Source of the DNA: Streptomyces sp.
GTDB lineage: Bacteria > Actinomycetota > Actinomycetes > Streptomycetales > Streptomycetaceae
DNA: 64,000 nt
Direction of reading: 5' to 3'
NCBI RefSeq assembly: GCF_019510245.1
Contig: NZ_JAEKKT010000141.1
Coordinates: 1-64,000 of the forward strand
In this document: piece after piece, positions 51,529 to 59,208 of the stretch
Numbering within the stretch: the first letter of the stretch is position 1
Layout of the letters: every line of letters starts with the position of its first letter
Position numbers and translations under genes: made by a program
The notes under the pieces: generated by a model
What the model was told of the DNA's origin: nothing
What the model saw: only the letters and a program-made list of their open reading frames with translations
The model's database searches: none

Positions 51529-52156
51529 AGGCATGTCGGTGCCGCCGTGTCTGCCAGAAGGCTCCCGTGGCGAGGAGCGCGACCACCGCCACGCCGGCCG
51601 CCAGGCCAAGCGACGGGCCGCCGCCAGACGACGAACCCCCGGCCCCCGCCGTCACCTTCTCTCCGCAGCCCCGCGACGGATACCCCCCGATCGCGCACAA
51701 CAACGCGTTCGTGTCGTACCGCAGCGGCTTCGCCACCGCCGCCAGCGCCTCCGCCGTCGTCGCGTCCCCGGGCACCACCGCGCAGGCCGTCCGCCGCGCC
51801 GGCGGCTTCTCTCCCGGGGGTGCGTCCGCCGCCGTACCGAAGTCGACGACCAGGGCCACCCGTTTGCGGCCCCCGACGGCTGCGGTGTCCGCGCAGATCG
51901 TCCCGAAGTCCGCCGTGCCGCGCGGCCGCGACGCGTCCGCCGAGTCCGCGCTCACCGCGAAGCGGAAACCCTCGACCGAACCGTCGGCGGGCTGCGCGGT
52001 CGAGGGGCCCTGCGTGGCGTACGTCCAGTGCGCGCCGTCCCGCTCCCAGAAGGACCAGTAGCGGTAGCCGGTCGCCGCCGCCGGCCCGGCGGCGGCCGTC
52101 GCGCACAGCGTCAGCGCGGCCAGCAACAGCAGCGCCGCACGGCGGCCCGCGGTCAC
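51527..52156 (-). CDS. Small exported, C-terminally anchored protein of the cobalamin operon
   Basis: A 209-residue protein. A signal peptide (RRAALLLLAALTLCATAAAG) is followed by a compact domain with YRYWSFWERDGAHWTYA and four Cys (ICADTA, RRTACAVV, ALLCAIGG, SRGCGEKV) likely forming two disulfides, then a Gly/Ser linker, a membrane helix and RRHRHA. GTG 52156 overlaps the toroid gene stop as GTGA. It is specific to this type of operon and probably works on the cell surface with the toroid protein. The family is not recognised. Confidence 0.8.
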   Translation of the reverse strand: MTAGRRAALLLLAALTLCATAAAGPAAATGYRYWSFWERDGAHWTYATQGPSTAQPADGSVEGFRFAVSADSADASRPRGTADFGTICADTAAVGGRKRVALVVDFGTAADAPPGEKPPARRTACAVVPGDATTAEALAAVAKPLRYDTNALLCAIGGYPSRGCGEKVTAGAGGSSSGGGPSLGLAAGVAVVALLATGAFWQTRRHRHA

Positions 52157-53367
52157 AGCTGCTGCTTCCGCCGGCCGCTGAACAGGAAGCCGATGCCGAT
52201 ACCGGCGACGAGCCCGGTGCCGACGATCCACCACACGCTGTTGCCCGACTTCTTCCCCTCGGCGTGCTTCCCGCCCTGCTTCGCGGCGGCGGCCTGCGGG
52301 GCCGGTCCGGTCGCGTTCAGCGCCGTCACCAGGTTCGTACCGCCGAAGTCGCGCGGGTCCGCGCCCATCGCGTGTGCGGCGAGGACCAGTTCGGCGTAGG
52401 CCGCGGGTCCGCTCTGCTCCGCCCACGGCGCGGCGTGCGCCTCCAGCCAGGCGTACGGCTTCTGCGCCTGCCCGGTCCAGCCCTGCGCGGCCAGGGCGAC
52501 AACGGCGTCGGCGGTGTTTCCGAAGTCCGGCTGCGGTGAGGCGCCGGGGAGCGTGGAGACGAGGTGGCCGCTCCTGGACATGGCGTCCGCCAGGTACGCG
52601 GCACCGTTGCGGGCCACCTCCTCCCGCGTGGGCGTCTTGCCGGAGGTGGCGCAGGCGGGGGCCTTCGCCGGGGCCTTCCCGGCCGTCGTCACGAACCCCT
52701 TGCCGAGGGCCCCGAGCACCCCGGCCGCGGTCGCGTCCGCGTTGGCGGTCAGCTTCCCCTGCTTGTCCGGCTGGTAGGCGAGGGCACCGCCACCGTCCTT
52801 GCCGCACGCGAGGGACCACTTGGCGAGGAGGTCGTACGGCGACCTCTGCGCGCTCTCGCCGGCCGCCGCGAGCGCCCCGATGACCACGCCGGTGGAGTTG
52901 GTGTCGCTGGGCGAGCCCGGGGCGTAGCCCCAGCCGCCGTCCTTGTTCTGCTGCGACTTCAGCCAGCTCACGGCCTTGTCCGCGGCGGCGTCGTGCCCGC
53001 CGACCGCTTTCAGGGCCTGTACGGCGGCGGCGGTGCTGTTCGTGTCGACCGTCACCTTGGCGTCACAGGCCGACGTCGGCTCCGCGCGGAACGCGGCGAA
53101 CGCGCCGTTCGCGCACTGCTGCCCCGCCAGCCAGTCCACCGCCTTCACGGCAGGGGTCACCCCCACCGCGCGCTGCGCCAGCAGGGCGAGGGACTGGCGC
53201 CAGACGCCGTCGAACTTGGGGTCCGCACCGCCGTACAGCCCCGACGGCAGCACCGCCGACGTGGACGGCGACGGGCTGCCGGCGGCCAGCGCGGTCGTCG
53301 CGGGCGTGGCGGTACCGATGACAGCGGTGGCGGCCAGCACTCCGGCGGCGCGGCGGAGGACGGTCAT
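52153..53367 (-). CDS. Exported alpha/alpha-toroid protein resembling intrinsic-factor/prenyltransferase repeats
   Basis: A 404-residue protein. A signal peptide (VLAATAVIGTATPATTALA) precedes about six helical-hairpin repeats of the prenyltransferase/terpenoid-cyclase type: VDWLAGQQCANGAFAAF, VSWLKSQQNKDGGWGY, DTNSTAAAVQAL, DTNSTGVVIGAL and so on. The C-terminus has a Lys/Gly linker, a membrane helix (VWWIVGTGLVAGIGIGFLF) and SGRRKQQL, so the barrel faces outward. No cyclase DxDD-type acid motif is seen. Animal intrinsic factor and transcobalamin use the same alpha6-alpha6 barrel to bind B12, and this gene follows a cobalamin riboswitch. The role as a B12-binding surface protein is inference. 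Confidence 0.85.
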   Translation of the reverse strand: MTVLRRAAGVLAATAVIGTATPATTALAAGSPSPSTSAVLPSGLYGGADPKFDGVWRQSLALLAQRAVGVTPAVKAVDWLAGQQCANGAFAAFRAEPTSACDAKVTVDTNSTAAAVQALKAVGGHDAAADKAVSWLKSQQNKDGGWGYAPGSPSDTNSTGVVIGALAAAGESAQRSPYDLLAKWSLACGKDGGGALAYQPDKQGKLTANADATAAGVLGALGKGFVTTAGKAPAKAPACATSGKTPTREEVARNGAAYLADAMSRSGHLVSTLPGASPQPDFGNTADAVVALAAQGWTGQAQKPYAWLEAHAAPWAEQSGPAAYAELVLAAHAMGADPRDFGGTNLVTALNATGPAPQAAAAKQGGKHAEGKKSGNSVWWIVGTGLVAGIGIGFLFSGRRKQQL

Positions 53368-53477
53368 GGTCGGCGGGTGCCTCTCCCTGCGGGGAGCCGG
53401 GCAGCAGGGGAGACCCCGGCGGCTCGGCTCCGTAAACCTCGACGGTGCCGTGCGACGACGGGTGCCGGCGCACATGA

Positions 53478-53620
53478 GCCGATCAACGTCCCGGCCGCGG
53501 CGGTCCGGCTTGCCACGGGTGGGTGGCTCACGGTTGCGGGTCAGCGCCGGAATTGCACCGGCTTCCCCCCGTACGGGTGATGACGACCCGGCTACTTTAC
53601 CGGCCGCCCGGGAGAAGCTG
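53478..53620 (-). promoter_or_regulatory. Cobalamin riboswitch
   Basis: On the minus strand the core GAAGCCGGTGCAATTCCGGC, followed by CTGACCCGCAACCGTGAGCC, is diagnostic (53530-53570 region). A degenerate B12 box GGCAAGCCGGACCGCC follows (53499-53514). The toroid protein gene starts 111 bases after the aptamer end. High cobalamin should switch the whole operon off. Confidence 0.92.
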
Positions 53621-53660
53621 AGAGGGGGCTGTGCGGGGACCAGTTCGTTATGGTCATGCC

Positions 53661-54311
53661 ATGACGGGGAGACTGCTCGGTTCGGGGCGTTCGGCCGACG
53701 TGTACGAGCTCGACGGGGCCTGGGTACTGCGCCGGGACCGGGACGGCTGGGGGGACGCGGCCGCCGAGGGCGCGGTGATGACGTACGTACGCGAGCACGG
53801 GTACCCGGCGCCCCGGGTGCGGCCGACCGGGTCCCGTACCGAACTGGTCATGGAGCGGCTGTCCGGGCCGACCATGCTGGCGGCGCTGCTGGCGGGGGAG
53901 ACGGACGCGGCGGAGGGCGGTGCGCTGCTCGCCTCGCTGCTGCGGCGGCTGCACGCCGTGCCCGGCCGGGACCCGGCCGACCCCGGCGCCCGGGTCCTCC
54001 ACCTCGACCTGCACCCCGACAACGTGATGGTGACCCCTGACGGCCCCCGGGTCATCGACTGGAGCAACGCCGAGGACGGCCCGCCCGGACTCGACTGGGG
54101 CATGTCCGCGGTGATCCTCGCCCAAGCGGCCCTCGGCGCGTACCCGCCGGCCCACGACATGCTGACGGCCCTGCTCGCCGATCCCGGCGAGCTGACCGAG
54201 GAGGGGCTGACGGAAGCCCTGCGCCGCCGGGCGGCCAATCCGACGATGAGCAGGGACGAGGTCGAACTGCTCGGTGCGGCTGAGCAGTTGATACGGTCGC
54301 TCGCCTTCTAG
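53661..54311 (+). CDS. Aminoglycoside-phosphotransferase-family kinase-like protein
   Basis: A 216-residue small APH-fold protein. The N-lobe GSGRSADVYELDGAWVLRRD is a weak P-loop with Arg instead of the usual Lys. VLHLDLHPDNVMV (Brenner's motif) supplies the catalytic Asp and Asn, and RVIDWSNAEDGPPGLDWG the metal Asp. The length is short for the family. Small metabolites are likely substrates, and antibiotic resistance is only one possibility. It overlaps the convergent ABM gene by 4 bases. Confidence 0.82.
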   Translation: MTGRLLGSGRSADVYELDGAWVLRRDRDGWGDAAAEGAVMTYVREHGYPAPRVRPTGSRTELVMERLSGPTMLAALLAGETDAAEGGALLASLLRRLHAVPGRDPADPGARVLHLDLHPDNVMVTPDGPRVIDWSNAEDGPPGLDWGMSAVILAQAALGAYPPAHDMLTALLADPGELTEEGLTEALRRRAANPTMSRDEVELLGAAEQLIRSLAF

Positions 54312-54688
54312 CCTTCCGGCGCCGCGTCCGCGGACTCCCCTCGCGTGAAACCGTGGCTCCGCTCCACTTTCGCCACGTGCAGGGTGTAGCTCTCGTACCA
54401 CTCGGCCCGCCCGCGCTTCTGTGCCGCGCGGTGCTCGGCGTCGGTCCGCCACCGGGTGAGCGCCTCGGCGTCGCGGAAGTACCCGACGGTGATGCCCAGC
54501 CCGCCCGGCGTCTGCGCGTGGTCCATCCCCAGATAACCGGGGATGTCCTTCACCAGGTCCTCCATCCGCGCGTTGGTCTCGCTGTAGCCGCTCTGCTCCT
54601 GGGTCCGCACCGTGGTGAAGACAGCGACGTAGTAAGGGGGTTCGTAGGCCTCGACGGGCGCGACAGCGGCTTCCGGGTGATTGCTCAT
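54308..54688 (-). CDS. Antibiotic biosynthesis monooxygenase (ABM)-domain protein
   Basis: A 126-residue ferredoxin-like fold. YYVAVFTTVRTQEQSGYSET opens the domain, and GITVGYFRDAEALTRWRTDAEHR, here trimmed, is the typical W-x-T-D-x-E-H block, ending in a YTLHVAKVER strand. The family includes heme-degrading and quinone-forming enzymes, usually dimers. ATG 54688. Confidence 0.87.
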   Translation of the reverse strand: MSNHPEAAVAPVEAYEPPYYVAVFTTVRTQEQSGYSETNARMEDLVKDIPGYLGMDHAQTPGGLGITVGYFRDAEALTRWRTDAEHRAAQKRGRAEWYESYTLHVAKVERSHGFTRGESADAAPEG

Positions 54689-54750
54689 GGCGGCACCGTA
54701 GGGCGGGACGCGTCCGGCGATCCAGCGCCTTTCCCGAACGGGATGCCGGC

Positions 54751-54815
54751 AGCGCCCGGAGGGGCGCTGGGGGCACCCCCGGCCGAAGACCGGGGGAGGA
54801 CTGCGCGACCGGCCA
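54751..54815 (-). repeat. Interspersed repeat between the ABM and ATP-grasp-like genes
   Basis: agcgcccggaggggcgct palindrome (54751-54768), then a GGGGGCACCCCCGG/CCGGGGGAGG hairpin and actgcgcgacc. It is the complement of the composite element at 39892-40024 and lies in a 179-base gene-free gap. Confidence 0.65.
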
Positions 54816-54867
54816 CGACGGCACCGCGGTCGGCGGACGTCGGATCGCGGCACTTCCAGCGGACCGC

Positions 54868-55908
54868 TCAGGCCGCGTCCGCGAGCGGGGCGATCTCCGC
54901 CGACAGGTGGTGGGCCATGCGGCGCAGTGCGTCGTCGCAGGCGTCCGGGGTCTCGCCGACCGCCACCCAGTGGGCCAGCCGGTCGGCGGCGGTGGCCTGC
55001 GGGCCCGCGGTGACGTGGTTGCCGGTGTGCTGGGTCAGGAGCATGCGCTCGGCGCCCGGCTCGTGGGCCGCGTCGGAGGAGAGGTCCAGGCGGTCGAGGC
55101 GGCCGGTGGCGGCCGGGTAGGCGAACTGGATCGCGGCCGCCCGCTGCCGGGTGGGCGTCGTGTCGGGCACCTCGCCGGTGGCGAGGGCCGCCGCGGCCTG
55201 GGCGAGGTCGACGCCGGTGGCCCGCTTGACGAGGAGCGGGATCAGGTCGCCCGGCAGATGCGGGGCGGCGTCGGTGACCCGCGGGCCGCGGTCGGTGAGG
55301 GTGAGGCCGATGTGCAGGACACCCCGGTCGACGCCGAGGGCGTGCACGGTGCGGTCGACGGCCAGACGCAGGAAACGGTTGTGCAGCAGGCCGTCGTGGG
55401 CGTGCACGGTGTGCCTCAGCGGCTGCCGGGCGGGCGCCGGGCCCAGGGTCGTACGGGTGATGGCGGCGATGCGGATCTCGCCGTCGAGGACGACCGTCTC
55501 GGCCGAGACGCGGGGCGCGGCGGGCCCGCCGGGGTCGCCGGTGGGAACGGTGCAGGCGGCCAGCAGCGCGCGCAGGGCGGGCGGGTCGGTACAGGCTTCG
55601 GCCGTGGCGAGGGAGGGGCCGGGCAGCCCCAACTGCCCGGCGATCCTCGCGGCGGCGACCGCGTACTCGCCCGAGAAGGTCAGCACGCCGCGGACCCGGT
55701 GCCGGGCCGCGAACCGCACCACCGCCGACGCTGTCGCGCCGCCTTTGCCGGGGTCCGCCGCGAGGTGACCGGCCAGGCACGGCTGTGCCCAGGCGGGCGG
55801 CGCGGCGTCCACCAGCAGCACCGGGCGGGCCGCGGCGATGCGCGTCAGCACGAACTCGTCGTACGCGCACCGGTGTCCGGCACCGAGGAGCAGCACGGGC
55901 TGCGGCAT
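54868..55908 (-). CDS. Degenerate ATP-grasp-superfamily protein
   Basis: A 346-residue protein. The N-terminal pre-ATP-grasp Rossmann-like fold is clear (VLLLGAGHRCAYDEFVLTRI, then GVLTFSGEYAVAAARIAGQL). The later ATP-grasp core VVLDGEIRIAAITRTTLGP and the carboxy-terminal LPGDLIPLLVKRATGVDLAQ also match. However, the stretch that should hold the ATP-binding lysine strand and glycine loop is absent: PTGDPGGPAAPRVSAETVVL joins the two parts directly. It is either a natural short form or has lost catalysis. It is divergent from an XRE regulator. Confidence 0.8.
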   Translation of the reverse strand: MPQPVLLLGAGHRCAYDEFVLTRIAAARPVLLVDAAPPAWAQPCLAGHLAADPGKGGATASAVVRFAARHRVRGVLTFSGEYAVAAARIAGQLGLPGPSLATAEACTDPPALRALLAACTVPTGDPGGPAAPRVSAETVVLDGEIRIAAITRTTLGPAPARQPLRHTVHAHDGLLHNRFLRLAVDRTVHALGVDRGVLHIGLTLTDRGPRVTDAAPHLPGDLIPLLVKRATGVDLAQAAAALATGEVPDTTPTRQRAAAIQFAYPAATGRLDRLDLSSDAAHEPGAERMLLTQHTGNHVTAGPQATAADRLAHWVAVGETPDACDDALRRMAHHLSAEIAPLADAA

Positions 55909-56174
55909 CGGCTCGCCTCACTTCCGGGGAGGAGGCGGGGCGGCTGGTCGCCCCGGATGCCGCTCCCCCATCGGCGGCACCCGGGGCGGGTCGGTTCGAC
56001 CGTGGCCTGGTGGGGTGATCCTTTCCTGTCAGCCCGTCATATGTCAACAATTGCTGCCCTCTTGGGCAGGGGTTCTTGTCATGTCTGGTGGCCGGGACCG
56101 GTGATTCGATAGCCTCGCGTCTGTCCGGCCCCGCTCGGCCGGCCGACCGATCACGCGCGTCCAGGGGGACCTTG

Positions 56175-56756
56175 GTGAGTGACGCCCATGCCCCGCTGAC
56201 CGGCGTACTGGAACGGCTCGGAGAGCTGACCGGCCGTCCGGGACGCCTGGCCGAGGTGCTGGACGTTGCCGACCTGTCGTACCGCACCGGCATCCCGGTC
56301 GGTGTGGTCGCCGAACTTCTGGCAGGTGGCGCCGCGCCCGAGACGGGGCTCGCCGAACGGGTCCGGCAGCGGCTCGACTTCATCCGCGAGAACCGGCGCC
56401 GCCCGGACGGCAAGCGGTACTCGCTGGGCGAGCTCGCGGCGATCGCCGGCACCAGCAGGCAGTGGCTGAGCGAGTGGCGCAAGAGCGGCTTGCCGAGCCT
56501 CGAGCACACCGACCGGCTGCGGCGGTTCTTCGGCCTCCCGCCCGGTTTCTTCACCGCCGACGAGCCCGAGGCGCTGTACGAGGCGCTCCAGCCGGTGCTC
56601 CAGGGTCTGGAGGCCCGGGCCGACCCGCTCTCCCGCCTCCGCGAAAGCGGCCTGGTCCGCCTCGCGGCCCGCGCCCCCCAGATGAACCCCCGCCAGCTGG
56701 CCACCCTCGCCGACCTGGCGGAGATGCTCATCACCGCCGAGGGCGCGGTCAGCTGA
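56175..56756 (+). CDS. XRE-family helix-turn-helix regulator
   Basis: A 193-residue protein with two DNA-binding-like parts: an N-terminal VLDVADLSYRTGIPVGVVAELLAGG helix pair and a clear HTH YSLGELAAIAGTSRQWLSEWR followed by LEHTDRLRRFFGLPPGFF. This is the two-HTH arrangement of EspR-like actinobacterial regulators. The C-terminal part (QMNPRQLATLADLAEMLIT) probably dimerises. GTG 56175 follows CAGGGGGAC; TTG at 56172 is possible. It faces the ATP-grasp-like gene across 266 bases, so may control it. Confidence 0.85.
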   Translation: MSDAHAPLTGVLERLGELTGRPGRLAEVLDVADLSYRTGIPVGVVAELLAGGAAPETGLAERVRQRLDFIRENRRRPDGKRYSLGELAAIAGTSRQWLSEWRKSGLPSLEHTDRLRRFFGLPPGFFTADEPEALYEALQPVLQGLEARADPLSRLRESGLVRLAARAPQMNPRQLATLADLAEMLITAEGAVS

Positions 56757-56774
56757 GGTGCGGGCGGCCGCGCT

Positions 56775-57227
56775 TCAGCCGCTCGCCAAAGGGGTCGGCC
56801 CGCCGAACGGCAGCACCAGGGACCGGGAGGCCAGCAGCCATCGGCCGTCGAGGCACCGGAACCGGTCCTCGTAGTGACCGACCTGGACGGGCGGCCCGGC
56901 CGGGACCGTTCCCCCGTCGTGACCGTCGACCCGGTACGTCTGGAAGTACGACGTCGCGGTCGCCGTGTCCGGTCCCGTCACCGTGACGAGGATGTTGGAC
57001 ATCACGCGCCGGGAGAGGCGGCCCGGCGGCCGGGAGCCGAAGTACGCGGCGAGCGCGGCCCGCCCGTCGGCCCGCCGCCCGTCCCCGGGCGGCGGCCACT
57101 CCCACCAGCCGTCCTCGGTGAACAACTCGGCGACGGACGAGGGTTCGCCCAGGTCGAGGCGGCGGACGAAGTCGATGACGAGACGCTCGCAGGCGTGTTC
57201 GGCGAGGAGTCGCTGCACGGGGTCCAT
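56775..57227 (-). CDS. SnoaL-like / NTF2-family protein
   Basis: A 150-residue cone-shaped alpha+beta barrel protein. It opens VQRLLAEHACERLVIDFVRRL (trimmed) with the typical FVRRLDLGEPSSVAELF pattern, then TEDGWWEWPPPG and the final DGRWLLASRSLVLPF strand. Members include ketosteroid isomerases, dehydratases and polyketide cyclases. No clear catalytic pair could be assigned. Confidence 0.8.
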   Translation of the reverse strand: MDPVQRLLAEHACERLVIDFVRRLDLGEPSSVAELFTEDGWWEWPPPGDGRRADGRAALAAYFGSRPPGRLSRRVMSNILVTVTGPDTATATSYFQTYRVDGHDGGTVPAGPPVQVGHYEDRFRCLDGRWLLASRSLVLPFGGPTPLASG

Positions 57228-57267
57228 GAGATTGTCTAACAGCCGGGGGCGTCGGCTGCCGAACGAT

Positions 57268-57339
57268 TTACACCGCCACGTACGTGACCGGTTACACCGC
57301 CACGTACGTGACCGGTTACACCGCCACGTACGTGACCGG
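57268..57339 (-). repeat. Three exact 24-base tandem copies covering the stop of the MBL gene
   Basis: Copies at 57268, 57292 and 57316 each read ttacaccgccacgtacgtga ccgg. Each contains a TAA on the minus strand, so the gene's last codons PVTYVAV and stop are present three times in tandem, with only the first read (57316) used. Confidence 0.95.
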
Positions 57340-58383
57340 CTCGCTCCCCGCCACCGCTTCCGCGCGGCCCTGCTTCACCAGGCGGCGCAGATGGGCCTCG
57401 GCCTCCGAGACGGCGATGTTGCGGGAGCCGTAGGGGATCTGGTCCCACGGGCGGTTCCACTCCATCCGCACCGCCAGCTGCCAGGGCGTGAGCGGCTGCT
57501 GGAGGAGGGAGAGCAGGTCGGCGAGGCGTTCCTCGTGGTGGGCCAGGAGTGCGCGTACCCGTGCCGGTGCGTCGGTGAAGGTGTGCTGGTGGGCCGGGAG
57601 GACCTCGGCGGGGGCGAGGCGGCCGACGCGTTCCAGGGAGTCGAGGTAGTCCCCGAGGGGGTCGGTCACGGTCGCGTCGTCGGGGTCCTCGTAGAGGCCG
57701 ATGTGCGGGGTGATCTCGGGCAGGAGGTGGTCGCCGGAGAACAGGCGTCCGTGGCCCTGCAGTTGGCCGGGGTGCTCCTCTTCCAGGTGCAGGCAGACAT
57801 GGCCGGGGGTGTGCCCGGGCGTCCAGACGGCGCGCAGCCGGCGGCCCGGGAGGTCGAGGAGTTCGCCGGGGAGGATCTCGCGGTCGGGGAGGGCGGGGGC
57901 CAGGCCGGGCGGGGTGCTGCGGCGAGGTCCGCCGCGCAGCGGCGCCACGTGCTCGTCCGGCGCCCCGGCGGCCGTCAGCTTCGCCGCCATGTACGTGAAC
58001 CACCGCTCAGGCCGGGTCTCCCGGGCCCGCCGCACGATCGCCGCGTCGGCCGCGTGCATCGCGATCCAGGCCCCGGACGCCTCGCGTACCTTCCCCGACA
58101 GGCCGTGGTGGTCGGGATGGTGGTGTGTGATGACGACCCCGTGCACCTCGCCGACGTCCGTACCGCACGCCTCCAGCCCCGCCACCAGCACGTCCCACGA
58201 CCCGGGGTCGTCCCACCCGGTGTCGACCAGCACCGGCCCCCGGTCGGTGTCCATCACGTACACCAGCGTGTGGCCGAGCGGATTGTCCGGGATGGGTACC
58301 GCGACCGACCGCACACCCCCGCCGAGATCCCGCACCGCGACCCCCGGCCGCACCTCCGCCGACTCGCCCAGACCGTCCGTCAT
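57316..58383 (-). CDS. MBL-fold metallo-hydrolase
   Basis: A 355-residue metallo-beta-lactamase-fold protein. GVVITHHHPDHHGLSG is the metal motif (HxHxDH variant), GHTPGHVCLHLEEEH holds the next His, and FSGDHLLPEITPHI the bridging Asp, with LPAHQHTF near the C-terminus. An added C-terminal winged-helix-like part (QLAVRMEWNRPWDQIPYG) resembles LACTB2-type proteins. The likely role is thioester or phosphodiester hydrolysis. ATG 58383. Confidence 0.88.
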   Translation of the reverse strand: MTDGLGESAEVRPGVAVRDLGGGVRSVAVPIPDNPLGHTLVYVMDTDRGPVLVDTGWDDPGSWDVLVAGLEACGTDVGEVHGVVITHHHPDHHGLSGKVREASGAWIAMHAADAAIVRRARETRPERWFTYMAAKLTAAGAPDEHVAPLRGGPRRSTPPGLAPALPDREILPGELLDLPGRRLRAVWTPGHTPGHVCLHLEEEHPGQLQGHGRLFSGDHLLPEITPHIGLYEDPDDATVTDPLGDYLDSLERVGRLAPAEVLPAHQHTFTDAPARVRALLAHHEERLADLLSLLQQPLTPWQLAVRMEWNRPWDQIPYGSRNIAVSEAEAHLRRLVKQGRAEAVAGSEPVTYVAV

Positions 58384-58446
58384 CAGCCTTCCTCCGCCCC
58401 CGCCCGGTCCCGCCGGCCCCACGGCCACTGCCCACTATAACGAGAA

Positions 58447-58461
58447 CTGATGAAGCGTCAG
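58447..58461. promoter_or_regulatory. Imperfect palindrome upstream of the MBL gene
   Basis: CTGATGAAGCGTCAG (6-base arms, one mismatch, 3-base centre) lies 64 bases ahead of the MBL start in an AT-richer stretch. It resembles sites of TetR-type regulators, but no regulator can be named. Confidence 0.35.
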
Positions 58462-58555
58462 ACAGCCGGTGGGCGAAGTTCACTTGGCGACGCTCCGGCC
58501 TGCGGCGGCGTAAAACGGTTTGCCGCCCGCGGGTCCGGCCGGATAGGAAGCACGC

Positions 58556-59098
58556 ATGCTCACAGGCAGCACGGTCGGGCTCCGGGCCCGGCACGAAGAG
58601 GACATCCCGGTCCTGCGGGCCGAGCTCTACGACGACGTGGTCTACTCCTCGCTGGCCGACAGCGACCCGTGGCGGCCGGTACCGCCGGGGTCGAAGGACT
58701 CACGGCTCACGGTGGACCACAAGGACGACGCGAGCGTCAGGTTCTCCGTGGTGGAGCTGGCGGGCGGCACGCTGGTCGGCACCGCCACGCTCTGGGGCAT
58801 CGACACCCACAACCGCCTCGCGCACATCGGACTGGGCCTGCTGCCGTCCGCCCGCGGCCAGGGCTACGGCACCGACGCGGTCGCGGTCCTGTGCCACTAC
58901 GGCTTCGTCGTCCGCGGCCTGCGCCGCCTGCAGATCGAGACCCTGTCCGGCAACGCGGCGATGCTGCGTGCCGCCGAGCGCAACGGCTTCGTCCGCGAGG
59001 GCGTGCTGCGCTCCTCCGCCTGGCTGATGGGCGAGTTCGTGGACGAGGTGCTGCTCGGACTCCTCGCCGACGAGTGGCAGCCGGCCTCGAAGGCGTAG
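58556..59098 (+). CDS. RimJ/RimL-type GNAT acetyltransferase
   Basis: A 180-residue GNAT enzyme. The acetyl-CoA motif is IGLGLLPSARGQGYGTDAV, followed by LRRLQIETLSGNAAMLRAAE and NGFVREGVLR, characteristic of the RimJ/RimL or spermidine acetyltransferase group. The acceptor is unknown. It is divergent from the MBL gene. Confidence 0.87.
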   Translation: MLTGSTVGLRARHEEDIPVLRAELYDDVVYSSLADSDPWRPVPPGSKDSRLTVDHKDDASVRFSVVELAGGTLVGTATLWGIDTHNRLAHIGLGLLPSARGQGYGTDAVAVLCHYGFVVRGLRRLQIETLSGNAAMLRAAERNGFVREGVLRSSAWLMGEFVDEVLLGLLADEWQPASKA

Positions 59099-59208
59099 GT
59101 CCCGACCTGGGCCCTGACCCGGGCCCAGGTCCGTGTGTGGGCCTGTCGCGCGCACGCGCCGGCGGTGAACGGGCGGCCGCGATAATTCCGTGCCGCCCTC
59201 CCGCACGA

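Noticed and set aside
51527..52156. DUF4430/transcobalamin beta-domain assignment for the small exported protein
   Set aside because: It has a YW-rich start and a TTAEALAAVA stretch, but their order is opposite to that in DUF4430, so the family was not claimed.
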